Below, piece by piece: positions 1 to 11,984 of a stretch of 64,000 bases of DNA. The notes under the pieces are model-generated. The model searched no databases. It was not told the DNA's origin and saw only the letters and a program-made list of their open reading frames with translations. The stretch covers positions 54,426,031 through 54,490,030 of the forward strand of contig CM069454.1 in the NCBI GenBank assembly GCA_035610835.1, given 5' to 3'. The stretch comes from Ophiura sarsii. Its lineage: Eukaryota > Echinodermata > Ophiuroidea > Amphilepidida > Ophiuridae. Made by a program: the position numbers and the translations under genes. Each line of letters starts with the position of its first letter. Position 1 is the first letter of the stretch.

Positions 1-15
1 TACCAGGTGTCTTAC

Positions 16-241
16 CTCTTTGGCTTTCTGAGCTTTCATTTCTTCCTCTCTCTTTCTCTCCATGTCTTCGAGCATTTTTTTCTCCATGTCCTGTTTGGCT
101 TCTTCTACGCGTCTCAGCACCTCCTCTTCAATGTCGTCTTTGCGCTTCTCCAACTCTTCTTCGACACGCTTGTGGACCATTTCTTCCACTCTTTTGGCGA
201 CTTCCTCTTCAATTAGTTTTGCTTCCAGCTCTTGTTGACGA
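16..241 (-). CDS. ARGLU1: ARGLU1, coding exon 2 (partial gene)
   Basis: Arginine- and glutamate-rich protein 1, a nuclear coactivator and splicing modulator in vertebrates. This exon encodes the start of the Glu/Arg/Lys-rich coiled-coil half: [20 protein letters not shown], then [20 protein letters not shown], matching the same block of human ARGLU1 (known family, recalled). Splice sites are seen directly: acceptor TTACAG before 241, donor GAG/GTAAGA at 16/15. The first base completes the Ile codon begun in exon 1 (AT+T), giving RQRK-I-RQQE as in vertebrates. The 226 nt leave the frame at phase 0. The remaining C-terminal exons lie beyond base 1, outside the window. Confidence 0.92.
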
Positions 242-602
242 CTGTAAGCAGGAGCATAAACGTTTTTGTGATTGAATTATATTCAACACATCAATTAAAA
301 ATGGAACATTAAGGCAAAAAAAAGAAGGTCTGTCTTTGTGTCTCGCATACATTTAGGAAAATAGCTATGCGGTATGCAATTATTTAAAATTTAAAAAAAA
401 TAGCTACTGCTAACAGTGTTGTCACTAGCCAAAATTTAGTTTCGGTTAATTTTACTGATGGCGAACGGAGTAAGTGCAGCGAACGAAGTGCCAGGGCTGT
501 AAAAAATGCAGTTTCCCGGGAATGACAATTTCAATTCTAAAATATTTCCCGTTTAAAAAATGTAACAATCCATCGCGCCACGTAAGCGGGGGGAGGGGTG
601 TT

Positions 603-624
603 CCCCCCCCCCCCCCCCCCCCCC
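603..624. repeat. Poly-C tract
   Basis: Uninterrupted run of 22 C, a mononucleotide tract inside ARGLU1 intron 1. Such tracts recur at 5230-5307, 25732-25750, 35110-35146, 51098-51110 and 62744-62763, suggesting a genome prone to C-tract expansion or to sequencing slippage at them. Confidence 0.9.
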
Positions 625-3285
625 AGAAGCTGGAGGTTTTTTGAAAATGACAATGTAAATGATGCGATTTGGTGCAACATTTTGAGTAAAAAAAGGGGGA
701 AAAAAAGTACTTACTTTTTTTTTAGGCCAAGTTGCTTTGTTTCCCGCGAGCAACATTACCCACTTTTTACAGCCCTGTGAAGTGCAGTGGATCATGGCAT
801 GGGGTACAAAGGCCTTCTTATTGTTTTTTTAGGGTTTTTTTAATGCACTTTGACGGTTCCTGCCACATAATTTCTTGTTTCATGAGGCAGTTTAATGATT
901 TTATCCACAAATTATGAAAAAAAATTTAAAAAATTTAGAGTGCCTTTTTTTTAAAGTGCCTTTTTTTAAACCTTTTTTTTTCGAGTGCCGTACACCCGAC
1001 CGCCACAGTGACAACCCTGTATGCTAATAAATGCGGAAATTATTATGTTTCGGCCAATTCTTTATGCCCTTTCACCTCGGGTTCTGCGGCAAAAGTGACT
1101 CCACATAGGAAAAGAAGAAAAAAAATTGTTTGGTTGTCCTTGACCGCCCGCACGTAATAAAATAATATGCACATGCAATAAATGAATTTACTTAAAAAAT
1201 GTGATATGAGAAAATATTAAAATTGTTTTTTGGGGTAGGCCTATATTTGTACAAACAGTTTCGCAAAACAGCTTTATTATAGGTTTTATTAATACTTTCA
1301 GGCGTACATTTCTAAAATGTGCACATCAACGCAACGTTCTTTTAGGCAATCACAAGACAAGCAATGCAATGGCGACCCAACTGTGTCTGCCAGGGGTCGC
1401 ATTCTGACGCGTCTGCGTGTCCTAGACTTCTCACTTTCTTGTAGTGACGCGTCAGGTTTCAAATTGGAAAGACTTGCGGGTCCCGATCAAAATTGAAGGG
1501 ACCCCTTAAATTTGACGATGTATGGAAATGGAAACTTAGAAATTCTGTAAATTACATATCCATCCTTTGCTCACAATATAAATAAAATACTAAAACTGTC
1601 CGTAAAAAAGTAAAATTTTCAAATACCCAAACTTCAGGACCCTCAATTTCTTGGGGGACCCCTTAAATTTGTTTTTTTAAGTCCTATGGGGTCCTGAAAA
1701 ATGTCATAGGACCTCTCACATTTTTGATCCAGTGCTATCCCTGGTGTCTGCCCAGTACCCATCGCAACGCTCAATTTAAAAATGTTACTTGACCGAGTTT
1801 GCAGTTTTGCAACTCATTCAACAATATTTGGAGGTTGACATAAGCTTAAGCCCCGGAGTAAAACGAGATTGCGTTATTCACGGCATGATTCTCGCTTTTA
1901 GCAACATTTCTCGGTTTATTGAAAATCACCCGCGAATTCTCGGCATCGTGGGTTTTATCAAAGAAAAATTCTGAAATCGCAGGTTTTTTCAAAGAAAAAT
2001 GTCAATCATTAAAATAGAGATCAAATCGACCCGTGTATCAAGCATTTTAACAGTCGTCCGGGAATGAGATTAAATGTCATTCAAGTGCCCAGGAAGTAGC
2101 TTCAATTTTCCGCATCAATGCGGTAGAATACAATTACATCATAGCATGATTAGAAGGGCTTTTATACTAATTAGCGTACCGACCGATTATCCACAATCGA
2201 TTGCGGAAGCATACAAATATACATCGCATCAGTCTGAGCCTCGTATCCACGATCGACGATTTTGTCATCTGAACACATCGAAATACTGATGAAATCGACC
2301 CTTGTATCGACTATTTTACGATCCAGAAATTGGATTAAATGTCAAGTTAAATTCTTCATTTTTTCAATCGTACCTTTTCAAGTTTGGAAACCTCATGGGC
2401 GTGGGAACTGGGAAATACCCTTCTCTAAATGTAAACAAAAGCGATCGTGTTAAAAACTTGGCACATGTTTAGTTTTGTGACAATAGGAACATTTTAAGAC
2501 TAGGGACAGACAAATCCATTGACATAAGGGGAGAAGATGCACCCTAATGCAAGTTATATTAAAGGTAGATGACCCGATCACATTTTCGTAACACAGAATT
2601 ATTTCAAACATACGGAGATTTTCATATCATATGAAAGCTCGTATTATTCTCATCATCATACTGAAATTTGACGGCCTAAATCGGTATAATTACGGAGAAA
2701 TAACGTTGAATTACCGCGAATGGTGGTAACCACCGATATAGTTTGTGTACCACTCAATGGGTACAGTTCACAGCATCTTGTGCGTCTAAAACAAGAACCA
2801 TTAGAGCTATGCAACTCAAACTTTGGAACACGACTTTTTTAAGGATGACCTTTCATGTAGAATAGAAAACTTCAAGTTGAAAATCGGAACATCTACCTTT
2901 AAAACACCAACTTTCAACTCTGTACCTGCTACGAAGACGTCAAACGTGAAAGAAGTCAAAAAGTCACTTTTCGCGACTCGCGAGCGCGAAAATTGGCAAT
3001 TTTGCGCAAATTTCAAATGGCCATAGCTCAAAAAGTACATGAGTATGACGTATGATTTTTATTTTTTGTATGTGTTCATTTGAGCCACATTCCATATCAT
3101 TCATTCTAATGAAATAAATGTCATTAAAATCTGCGAGGGTCACCTGGGGACCACTGGTTGATCTGACACGGAAAGACATGACCCTTACGACTTTTGATGT
3201 ACGATAATATAATTGCTAGAAAGTTCTTTTTCCTGTCATGCCTGTACTGTTTTAGGCCTACTACTAGTACTTATACTACTACTAA

Positions 3286-3800
3286 TAGACCATTTCAAAT
3301 CCGAAAATATACGATCGGTTCCGAATGTTTCCGATTAGCCGAGTGTTTGACACTCGGTTCCATGACCTGTCAGGAGCTGACAGGTCATGGCCATGTGCCG
3401 GAGAAAAACAACGTGTTTTTCACCCGTCTGCCCGTGTGGTAGATTGCGCTGGTGTTGGTGATAGATTGTATCCCTCACAAAGTTGATGTTGCGGCATTTC
3501 AGTTACAAAAACGAGTGAGATGAAAGAGATTTGGGGTCATATTTTCACTTTTTACCGTCTGCTCGATACATTTGGAATTTGTCCGTCAGCGCCTTTGTTG
3601 ATAAAAAAACCAAAATAGTCTCGTTCCACGTTTTACTTCTCACGCGTGCACGCGTGTATGCGAACATAGTAAATCACTGAGGCGGACAACCAACTAGGAC
3701 ATTCTGTGAATGCGATCAACTGTTGCGAAGAACGCGCAACGCACCTACTCCACGTGACCTGTTTTTCCGAAGATTTCCGATCTCAATTTGAAATGGTCTA
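3286..3800. mobile_element. 515 bp MITE, family 'TAGACCATTTCAAAT', copy 1
   Basis: Perfect 15 bp terminal inverted repeats (TAGACCATTTCAAAT / ATTTGAAATGGTCTA). TACTAA stands directly outside both ends and could be the target duplication, although a TA duplication is equally possible. Inside are two hairpins: CCGAGTGT/ACACTCGG, and CCATGACCTGTCAG against its complement. A second copy in opposite orientation lies at 51502-52004, with the same hairpins in reverse order. No coding capacity. Confidence 0.88.
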
Positions 3801-3955
3801 TACTAATGAATGTAAAACATGAAATCCCTATAAGCCTATATAGATCTTTTGACACCAGCTTGGCAGCTTCCCAATTTGCCTATTGTTTCCAGGCCTGTTT
3901 GACACCTATATTTTAAGGAGTCTAATAAATAACAAAACCATACAAACATCCTTAC

Positions 3956-4335
3956 ATTTTTCGCTGTCTTTCCATCTCCATCCGTCTTTCTTCTTCCTCT
4001 TTCCGCTGTTTCTCCTCCGCTGCATTTCGGCGACTAATGTCGCGGCCAAATATATCGACGATCGGGATTTCTACGGGAGGCGGGCTAGGTCTAGTTGATC
4101 TTGAGCGTGACCTCTTTCTCCTTCTTTCTCTAGGAGGGGGAGGAGTGCTTGATCGTTCACGTTTTTCACGCTCTCTTTCTAGTCTTTCTCGTTCACGTTC
4201 CCTTTTACGTTCTTTGTGCTCTTTGGATCTGTGACTGTGTGATTTTTCTTTTGAACGTGAACGACTTCGCGATCGCTTACTTTTCTTGCTGTGTTTACGC
4301 TTCGGAGAGGAGCTCCGACTCCTGGAACGCGGCAT
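3956..4335 (-). CDS. ARGLU1: ARGLU1, coding exon 1 (start codon)
   Basis: Encodes the N-terminal Arg/Ser-rich half: MPRSRSRSSSPKRKHSKKSK, RS dipeptides and KERKRERERE-type tracts, a proline patch, then VDIFGRDISRRNAAEEKQRK and EEEERRMEMERQRK. The block around DIFGR and EKQRKEEEE is the signature joining the two halves of vertebrate ARGLU1. 380 nt gives 126 codons plus AT, which pair with T of exon 2. The first ATG (MPRSRSRSSS) is equivalent to the vertebrate start. Transcription runs leftward; the promoter should lie just above 4336. The gene is ordinary in sequence and intact as far as visible. Confidence 0.93.
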
Positions 4336-5611
4336 ATTTTGCAGTTATTTCAGTCACTAATCAATCAAGATAACATTGATATCAAAATCTTTGCTAAAAT
4401 ATTTCAAATATAGCTACAAATTCGATTTTACAACATGCACCAGACGGCGGCTATTTCACTGCTCATTGACGCCATGTTTGATGTTTACCAATTTGACCCC
4501 AGGAGCAGTGTTACCAAATTAGTAGCCCAGTTACTGTAACAAAAGGAGCCCAAGTAATTGGCAACAGTGATACAGCCAAAAATAAACTTATTCATGTTGT
4601 AATAGAGAATTGTTTTTTCGCGAAATATGGGATCTATTTTCTGAGGAATGTTCGCTGAAGTTTGAAGGAAAAAAAGACTGTTTGTAAACTTTGTACCGCC
4701 GCTACAAGGCCAGGACAATCCAAATTTATTTTTTGGTAGTGATAATTTGAAAGTCCATGATTTGATCATGGACTTATTAGAAAGGACTAGGCAGGCCTCC
4801 CTTTCCTATTGTACCATATGTAGAGCAAATCAATATTGATGGCCATCCTCTGAAATAAAACAGTTTTAAATATGTTGGAATACCACCCAAACCATGTAAA
4901 ATGCTGCTGCGGCACAATCAGCATATTTGAATAGACGTTTTGTTGTACAAAGAGAGCTGATTTTTCTTAATCCTTAGGCTATTTAGGTGTAAGTTCATAC
5001 ATGTAATACAATTGTAAAAATATACAAATCGCAATTTTTATCATACATTTTTGTAATTGAGGGCGCTGCCTCCACCACATCTCTTAGTCTTAATATGCCA
5101 GGGAGGTGTCCATGCATTTAAATTGCCTTGATCCGACTTTTTTTTAAATTTAAAATAAAACAGAACAAAAAGCACAGTCGTATCATCATTTTTTAATCAT
5201 TTATATGGTAGAACCCCTTTTTTCTTACAGCCCCCCCCCCCCTCCCCCCCTCCCCCCCCCCAACCCCCCCCCCCCCCACCCCCCCCCCCCCCTCCCACCC
5301 ACCCCCTTTCACGGTCCAATATTTTATTTGCAGTCACTGCTTTGCAATGTAGCCCAATTCTAAAGATTACATTAAGACTGGGCCATTTGGGCTTCTAAGC
5401 CATTATTTTAGCAATACTGACCTGGATGGCGCAGATTGCAAGGCATGACACGTGACGTCATGGAAATTTTCAATCGACACGACCAACTGCTTGATGCGTT
5501 TTGTTTTGACAGGGTGATCAAAATAATTTCCCATGGATGGGGTGGCAAAAGAAAAAGTTACGTTGTTTCCATAAATGAATGACGTATGCACACCAAACCA
5601 AACCAGGGTAC
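4336..5611. other. Intergenic, upstream of ARGLU1; C-rich tract
   Basis: Presumed 5' UTR and promoter side of ARGLU1 followed by AT-rich sequence. No TATA box stands at a convincing distance from the ATG. At 5230-5307 there is a C-rich low-complexity block. A short open frame at 4485-4769 (minus) has no recognisable domain and I do not call it. Confidence 0.6.
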
Positions 5612-5686
5612 TGCTTTTAGTTTTATTATACAGGGTTGCTTTTAGTTTTATTATACAGGGTTGCTTTTAGTTTTATTATACAGGGT
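5612..5686. repeat. Tandem repeat, 25 bp x 3
   Basis: Three identical copies of TGCTTTTAGTTTTATTATAC followed by AGGGT. The array runs into CAGGGTGTCCCGG, which resembles the CMGGGTGTCCC end of the mariner-like element at 18140, so it may have grown from a transposon end. Confidence 0.9.
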
Positions 5687-5726
5687 GTCCCGGCCTGATT
5701 TATACCGGGAAATGTGCATTAATAGC

Positions 5727-6330
5727 TCGGGGTGCTCAGTGGTCATTACAAGGGGTAGGCCCTATCATGCGCGTCCAAGGACTTTAAAAAAGTAGGCCTA
5801 CCCTAAATACGTAATCGTGTTAATGTGAAAAAGCACCCCTAAACAAGTATGGCACAGTAGTTTACATACCCTTACAAGTAATATCAGTATTTCCAATAGG
5901 GCCTACCGTAAACAAGTACTCAAAATATTTTGATAGGCCTACCCTATAAGCAAGTAATTTGTATATGGTTTAAACCTCTGCCTCTTTAGGCCTACTGCAT
6001 ATGACACATTTCTAACCCTTTTTCCTTCCCTATAAGCTATAAGTATTATGAAACAAATGCCGAGCTGATTTATCAGATCACTTGCGAAGGATACAATTTG
6101 AGAAATATATCTTGCCCATGTATCATGGCTTTTTATAATCCTCATGGAGCAAATAAGGACTATGAAAGCCAATTATGTAAAAAGTATACCTTTTTTCTTA
6201 ATTGGGCTTGTTTTGATACCCTATTCATGTTACGTACGTAACGCGTGCCCCAGCTTGAAAAATTACCCTAATTACGTGATTTCTTGGACACACATGATAC
6301 CCCTCTTGTAATGACCACTGAGCACCCGGG
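5727..6330. mobile_element. MULE-like non-autonomous element, 604 bp
   Basis: Flanked by perfect 9 bp duplications ATTAATAGC (5718-5726 and 6331-6339). The terminal inverted repeats are over 40 bp: GGGTGCTCAGTGGTCATTAC at the left and its complement at the right, then a shared ATCATG and GTCCAAG block. A 9 bp duplication with long TIRs is the Mutator-like pattern (established); assignment without a transposase is inference. No coding sequence inside. Confidence 0.8.
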
Positions 6331-6412
6331 ATTAATAGCCATAATTATATAGGCCTATTCAGGGTTGGAACTTATATTTTGATGAAATTAACAGAGTAGT
6401 GTAGGAAACATG

Positions 6413-6696
6413 CACTGCAAAAACACCGGTGTTAAAAATAACCCCATTGGTGTTGTGAGAGGTCCACACCAAAAAAATTAACACCGGTCGGTGTACCGGT
6501 GTTAAATTTTTGGTGTTATATCAACACCATGTAGTGTCATTTTAACAACTGCAAGTGTGAAAAATAACACTGTAAGTGTTAATGTAACACTGTAAGTGTT
6601 AATGTAACACCAAGATAGTGTTAAAATAACACTAATTGGTGTGGACCTCTCAGAACACCGAACGGTGTTATTTTTAACACCGGTGTTTTTGCAGTG
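6413..6696. mobile_element. Foldback MITE, CACTGCAAAAACACCGGTG termini
   Basis: 284 bp element with inverted termini CACTGCAAAAACACCGGTGT and internal repeats of GGTGTTA/TAACACC, including a nearly duplicated AACACTGTAAGTGTTAATGT. Most of the element can fold on itself. No clear target duplication. Confidence 0.8.
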
Positions 6697-6814
6697 TGTT
6701 CCCCATTATATCGCATGCATTAGACCTTGACTGCAATGTTGTTTTAATATTTTATTATTTTTTCAAACACGGTAGGCCTATAAAATAAATCTTTTTGGGA
6801 CACATTGCATTTAA

Positions 6815-7190
6815 AGGCATATTATGTGATCTTTTCGAAGTAGCGCCCTCTATCATTGATTTTTACTATGAAAGCAGATTTTCTTGCAGATTTGCATTTT
6901 TTATCATAAATCATAAAGATGATCCTCTAAGTTACAGATCGATACAATTCCTAATTACTTTAAAATCATGGTTTGAAAATAGATTGTACCGAGCGGTTAC
7001 AATCTATAATTTTACTCTAAATTCACTCTAAAGCCATGATTTTGAGGTTATTAGGAATCGTATCGCTCTGTAACTTGGAATGTATTTATTATTTATGATC
7101 AGAAAAGTAAATCTGCAAGAAAATCTGCTTCCAATTTTGTTTTGAGGATTGAGGGCGTCCCCTGGAAAGATCACATAGCCTAATATACCT
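6815..7190. mobile_element. TTAA-flanked MITE (piggyBac-like), copy A
   Basis: 376 bp, flanked by TTAA at 6811-6814 and 7191-7194, TIR AGGCATATTATGTGATCTTT. Two further copies are at 20935-21309 and 29775-30148 with nearly equal length (374-376 bp). Internal arms (CATGATTTT, AGAGTGAA, GATACGATTCCTAAT) form a long hairpin. Copy A has a different central loop (GATTGTACC...GGTTACAATC) from the other two. TTAA specificity suggests mobilisation by a piggyBac transposase; that is inference. Confidence 0.85.
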
Positions 7191-8093
7191 TTAATCCATT
7201 ACCATTTGCCAGGGGATTGAGTCTCTTATCTGCCCATTGTTGAGATTTGGTTCAGTATAGCGCACTCTATAAAACCGTCCACCGGAAGTTAAGCGTAAAC
7301 TGTCAATCATTCGTTGTGAATGAATATTCAGCCATGACTATTCATAACCTCACACGATGTGATCGTCGCGATCCAGCGTCTTTCCCAACTGATCTAATTA
7401 CAATATTCATAAAATGCAAATAACGCCACGCCCCTCGTCTGTCACTGTCAGACGAAGCCATCCACAATTCAAAATTCGTATTTTGTTCCACGTACAAATT
7501 AATTTCAAATAACCAATTCTTGATCTGTCTGCAGCATTCGACACTGTTGACCATGGTTTGTTAATTCAGCGCCTGCAAAATGATATTGGTGTGTTAGAAA
7601 CGGCACTCGGTTGGTTTAAGAGTTATCTGAATTCTATATCTAGTTGTGTAAGCATTGATAGTGTATTTTCTGAGCAGTCTAAATCAATGGTGTACCACAG
7701 GGTTCTGTAATTGGTCCAGTTCAATTTGTTTGTTACACACAACCAATGGGTGCTATTATTCGTAAGCACAATGTTAACTTTCATTCATATGCTGATGACT
7801 ACCAGCTTTATGTATCTTTTAATCCAAAGTTACCTGGTGCAGCTGAGACAGCCCTTCACAAATTACAACATTGTATCTCTGACATAAAAACCTGGATGAA
7901 TAAAAACAAACTCAAACTTAACAATGACAAAACTGAATTCTTTATAGCAGGAACGTATCAAAGCCTTAACAAGCTCCCCAAACTTCAGTTGTCAATCGGT
8001 GAGAGCGTCATTGAACCAACAAGCAATATCAGAAACTTAGGGATAATTTTCGACTCAAACATGACCGTGGGCAAACAAATAAGTATGACTTAA

Positions 8094-8388
8094 GTTATAG
8101 CACGAGGCAGCGTAGCTGCCGAGAGCTATAAGGAATTAATAGCACTCATCGACAGTACTAGTGTTAGTGATGATTTATATGGCAGAACTCTGCTGTACAA
8201 ACCCCTGCACAGTAGGACACTGATAGAACTTAGAAGTTTTGATTCAAGCAACACTGATCAAGATGAACAATCATCTAATAAACACACACACACCAAGTTG
8301 GGATATAATTAATCAGGTTATTTACGATGTCAAATTTACAGCACTCTGAAGCTGTACGATAAGTGAAATTTGTGGAACTCTGGACTGG
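8094..8388. repeat. Insertion splitting the LINE relic
   Basis: LINE coding similarity stops after NMTVGKQIS and resumes near 8389. The intervening 295 bp starts with a small palindrome (TTATAGC ... GCTATAA around GGCAGCGTAGCTGCC) and has an (AC)n patch. It is probably an unrelated inserted repeat. Confidence 0.55.
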
Positions 8389-8645
8389 CTGTGTATGTGC
8401 TATTAACAGTCTAATATCATCTGGTAACTACCAGCTTCGTAATATCCGCCGTATATGCAAATATCTTGACCAGGACACACGACACCTTGTATGTAGTTCG
8501 TGCACTTTTCCTTTCCCGTCTTGATTTAATATGGCAATGCCCTTTTATACGGTTCAAACTCAAAAGATCTTATCGACTTCAGTCTCTCCAACATCGTGCC
8601 GTAAAACTTGTCTTCTCGGCATCAAGACTTGACAGTCCATTACCT

Positions 8646-8646
8646 C

Positions 8647-8683
<37 letters not shown>

Positions 8684-8826
8684 TAATAATAATAATAATC
8701 AGTATTTATATAGCGCCTTTTCCAAATGGCTCAAAGCGCTGTGATTTTGCTGCTGGTGAATCATCAGAATCATGTCGCATCAACTAGGGTGCTGCCAATT
8801 TCTAGCGCAAACCTATCCGCAGTTAG
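8646..8826. repeat. (AAT)n microsatellite plus nested repeat in the LINE
   Basis: About 50 bp of TAA/AAT repeats followed by CAGTATTTATATAGCGCCTT and CAAAGCGCTG. This looks like the 3' end of another LINE or SINE family with its microsatellite tail. It separates DSPLPL from TLHWLP, motifs that are adjacent in L2 proteins, so it is a later insertion. Confidence 0.65.
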
Positions 8827-9703
8827 ATTGTAACATCCACCATTTTTCAACGCAGACTCTGCATTGGCTACCAGCCTACCAGTCACAAAACGCATTAAGT
8901 TCAAAATTTGTCTTTACGTTTACAAATGTTTAAATGACTGTGGTCCTAAATATCTTTGTAACTTACTTTCTCACAATTCAATCCCTTCAATAGGCCCGGT
9001 GACTAGATCTGCAATGGACAGGACTCTACTCTTAATACCTTCCAGTAGGAAACGTATAGGTGACCGTGAAAGAGCCTTTTCCGTTGCAGGTCCGTCACTA
9101 TGGAACTCACTTCCACACCATATTAGAGATGCCGGTTCTACTGCAATCTTTAAGAAACTCTTAAAATCATATTTGTATTGATTGTATTGGTATTTTGTTA
9201 AATTTATATTCTCATTCATTGCTATAATTTTGTTTTGTTGCGCCTTGATCATGTATTTGGATATTGCGCCTTATAAGAAATGTTATGTGTGTATGTATAT
9301 ATAAGAGAAATATTGATTTTTCATGGGCAAAAGTTTGAACAATTTTTCCGAGATACATCATTTTAAAGCTTGTTATTTCAGCATTTTCAATCTCAACAAA
9401 TCAGAAAAAATATTTTTCAGCACTTATGTCTGGTTTTGTAGGAGCAGGTCACATATGTCATTCTTGCAACGTTTAAAAAGTTTCAAAATTCAACATGGTT
9501 TTGAAAACAAAATGGATTCTTTCCACTATTGCAGGGGGTTTTTTGTCTCACCTGTATTTGAATACTTCTGCTGAGAGTTGTAGAACAATTGTCTATTCTG
9601 TTAAATACCTACAATATCATAAATGTTCAACAAGAATATGACATAAACTTTTTAAAAAAATATGCAAATTAATAAATATGTTAATTAGCTAATTAATTAG
9701 TAA

Positions 9704-9752
9704 GGTGTTCCATTTACACCACCACAGATCCGATCGGGGTAAATGGAACACC
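9704..9752. repeat. Short hairpin
   Basis: Inverted repeat GGTGTTCCATTTACAC ... GTAAATGGAACACC around a 20 bp loop, in an AT-rich gap after the LINE. Confidence 0.7.
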
Positions 9753-9822
9753 ATTGACTCCTATATAAATACATAATACATCATATTGATTATTATTGAC
9801 AACCATTTCTGGTTAGACTAGA

Positions 9823-10275
9823 CATTTGAATAGAGTGCTCAATACCGTAGTAGAGCTTATAAAAATTCAGAGGTATAGACCTTCCGGAATATTATCGCTT
9901 CTCTGAGTTTCATGGACAATCCCATACGGTCATTTTGTCCAATCTTCAGGCGAATAGATGTTTCTCTGATCGCAGGTTTGGTATACATACTATGATAATG
10001 CGAATACACAATCAATGGTGTTTTAGACCAGCGGTCAAAGCAACATTATATTCCCGAAGTGGTCAATACACATCAAAAGATAAACAGAGAGTGCTCAACT
10101 GATAAATCAGGAGCGTATAATTATTGACAACCATTTCTAGTTAGACTAGACATTGGACAAAATGTCCGTATGGGATTGTCCATGAAACTCAGAGTAGCGA
10201 TAATATTCCGGAAGGTCTATACCTCTGAATTTTTATAAGCTCTACCGTTTACGGTATTAAGCTCTCTATTCAAAT
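9823..10275. mobile_element. Foldback element, about 120 bp arms
   Basis: Left arm 9823-9943 and right arm 10152-10275 are inverted copies (CATTTGAATAGAG, GGTATAGACCTTCCGGAATA, TTTCATGGACAATCCCATAC). A 36 bp direct repeat beginning ATTATTGACAACCATTTCT precedes each arm (9791 and 10118). No coding sequence in the roughly 210 bp spacer. Confidence 0.8.
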
Positions 10276-10363
10276 GGAAATCTTACTTATTGGATTTAGA
10301 ATAATGCGGACCACAGCGTCGTCATCACAGGAATCCGTAAGTTCAAGAGCTGTCAAGAATGTC

Positions 10364-10470
10364 TAACACTTTCCACGCGGTTATTAGTTTTACCGTATAT
10401 AAAACAGATTTGTCAGAAACCTTTCCCAATTTTCAAAGTCTATCTCAAGGATTACTGTACCAAAACAATG
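10364..10470. repeat. Partial copy of the PLE1-borne MITE
   Basis: Sequence from TAACACTTTCCACGCGG through AGTCTATCTCAAGGATTACT matches, in inverse orientation, the right half of the MITE at 11985-12224. Only this end is recognisable, so it is a solo or truncated copy. Confidence 0.7.
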
Positions 10471-11144
10471 CATGGAAGGACCTTCGTCCCTTTGAACCCC
10501 CACGAGGGGCTCCACCAGACACCCGCTAATGCCGTACTGCTTCTAAATTTGTTCCAACGGGGATGCGTGTAATGTAAATATTTAACGCCTAAATAAATTG
10601 TTTCAAACTCCAATATTTCGGATATTTCGTGATGTTGATATTTTGTTACATATTGATGGAAAGCTGGTTGTGTTCCTTCCCCTTTCCAATGATACCGCTT
10701 CATTCAGTGCTCAACAGAAAATATGCCAAATTCACCACTATTTCGCGCTCAAAATAACAACTCTATCGTCTGTTCCATGGAGTGCCACATATTGTGCAAT
10801 TGACTTTTTAAAGCACAAAATAGATTGAGATCTCTCCATCATGTTCTCAAGTAACACTAGGATTCCTTGATAAGAAAATTCCAAAAAGGAAACTTACTTA
10901 TTTCCATACGGGTTTCGACAACTGATCTGTTGTCTTCCTCAGTGAATTGTGTTTGATCCAGAGCTAGAAGTGTTTCTAGACTGTCTGCTGATGACGTCAT
11001 CTGAAGTTGATGATGACGCCCTCTGGATCACCGAATCGTAAAGGTGACTGAGTTGGTACGCCCCCTCGTCGCCATTCATTAGGTGCTTCTGTTGATCTGT
11101 GCCGCCTTTCCTCCGAATCCAAATCGATTCGCAGATCCATCTCT

Positions 11145-11980
11145 GGCAATGATCCGCGGCCAAATTTATAAACAGAAATTCGGTACATCAATGGGTAGCC
11201 CGGTGTTCCCGATTATTGCAAACATTGTCATGGAACATCTCGAACAGCTAGCGATTGCCACTGCCCCACTGGAGTGCAAATCGCGGATCTTCAAACGCTA
11301 CGTAGACGATATCCTCGAAATCATCGCCCGCGGCAAAGAAGAACAGCTGACAGAACACTTAAACAATGTCGACGACACTGGCAGCCTCAAATTCACATAT
11401 GAAAGTGAAAAAACCGGCTAAATCCCATTCTTGGACACACTCATTGTCAGAAAACCGGATGGCAGCGTGAAACTTCTCATATACCGGAAGCCGATACACG
11501 ACACTAACCAATACTTGAATTTCCAGTCAGCACACCCGCTGTATCACAAACTCGGAGTGATAAGAACCCTCTTAGACCGGAAAAACAAGGTGGTAACGGA
11601 AGACGCGGACAAATGAATCGAGGAAGAGATAATCAAATCAGCGCTTAAAGTGTGTGGCTACCCGGAGTGGTTATTCAACAAAATAAAGAAACAAATGTCT
11701 CAACCCAAAGCCAAAGCGAAAGTCAACAAAAAGACGAAAGACTCGGTTAAATCGGTAACTTCGGTCACCCTCCCATATATCCAAGGCGTCACTGAACCGG
11801 TTCAGAGGATACTGCGCAAACACAACATCAGCACGGTAGTTAGACCACACACTAGCCTTAAAAAAATGCTTGTCCACCTAAAAGACAAACTCTCCAACGA
11901 GGACAAGGCTGTGTACGAGATTCCTTGTGCCAACTGCCCAAAGACTTACATTGGCGAAACAGGCAGTAAATTCGGCACAC
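11145..11980 (+). pseudogene. PLE1 reverse transcriptase / GIY-YIG fragment
   Basis: Open segments 11145-11421, 11431-11616 and 11650-11980, separated by in-frame stops, give one PLE protein fragment: GQIYKQKFGTSMGSPVFPII, FKRYVDDILEII (YVDD catalytic motif at about 11299-11310), FTYESEKTG-IPFLDTLIVRK, YHKLGVIRTLLDR, a Lys-rich linker, and YEIPCANCPKTYIGETGSKF. The last is the start of the GIY-YIG endonuclease with its preceding Cys pair. The two stop codons (TAA after KTG, TGA after DADK) are read-through points relative to the family. The N-terminal RT fingers are absent. Confidence 0.82.
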
Positions 11981-11984
11981 TTAA

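Larger units (their letters stand above)
242..3955 (-). other. ARGLU1 intron 1
   Basis: Intron bounded by donor AT/GTAAGG (3955) and acceptor TTACAG (242). It contains a pure C tract near 603-624, T- and A-rich stretches around 700-980, and a complete 515 bp MITE at 3286-3800. I see no other gene on either strand; the short open frames here have no family resemblance and sit in AT-rich sequence. Segment 1000-3285 holds nothing I can name. Confidence 0.85.
7519..9300 (+). pseudogene. L2/CR1-type LINE, 5'-truncated RT remnant
   Basis: Reverse transcriptase relic read in shifting frames: [37 protein letters not shown] (damaged), then 7746-8093 with [14 protein letters not shown] (YADD catalytic motif) and [16 protein letters not shown]. 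After an insertion come YQLRNIRRICKYLDQD, LQSLQHRAVKLVFSASRLDS and, at 8864-9178, LPVTKRIKFKICLYVYKCLN ending with AFSVAGPSLWNSLPHHIRDA and a stop. The order is that of L2/CR1 ORF2. The 3' tail carries GCGCCTTATAAG, typical of these LINEs. Inactive: several frameshifts and two insertions. Confidence 0.85.
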
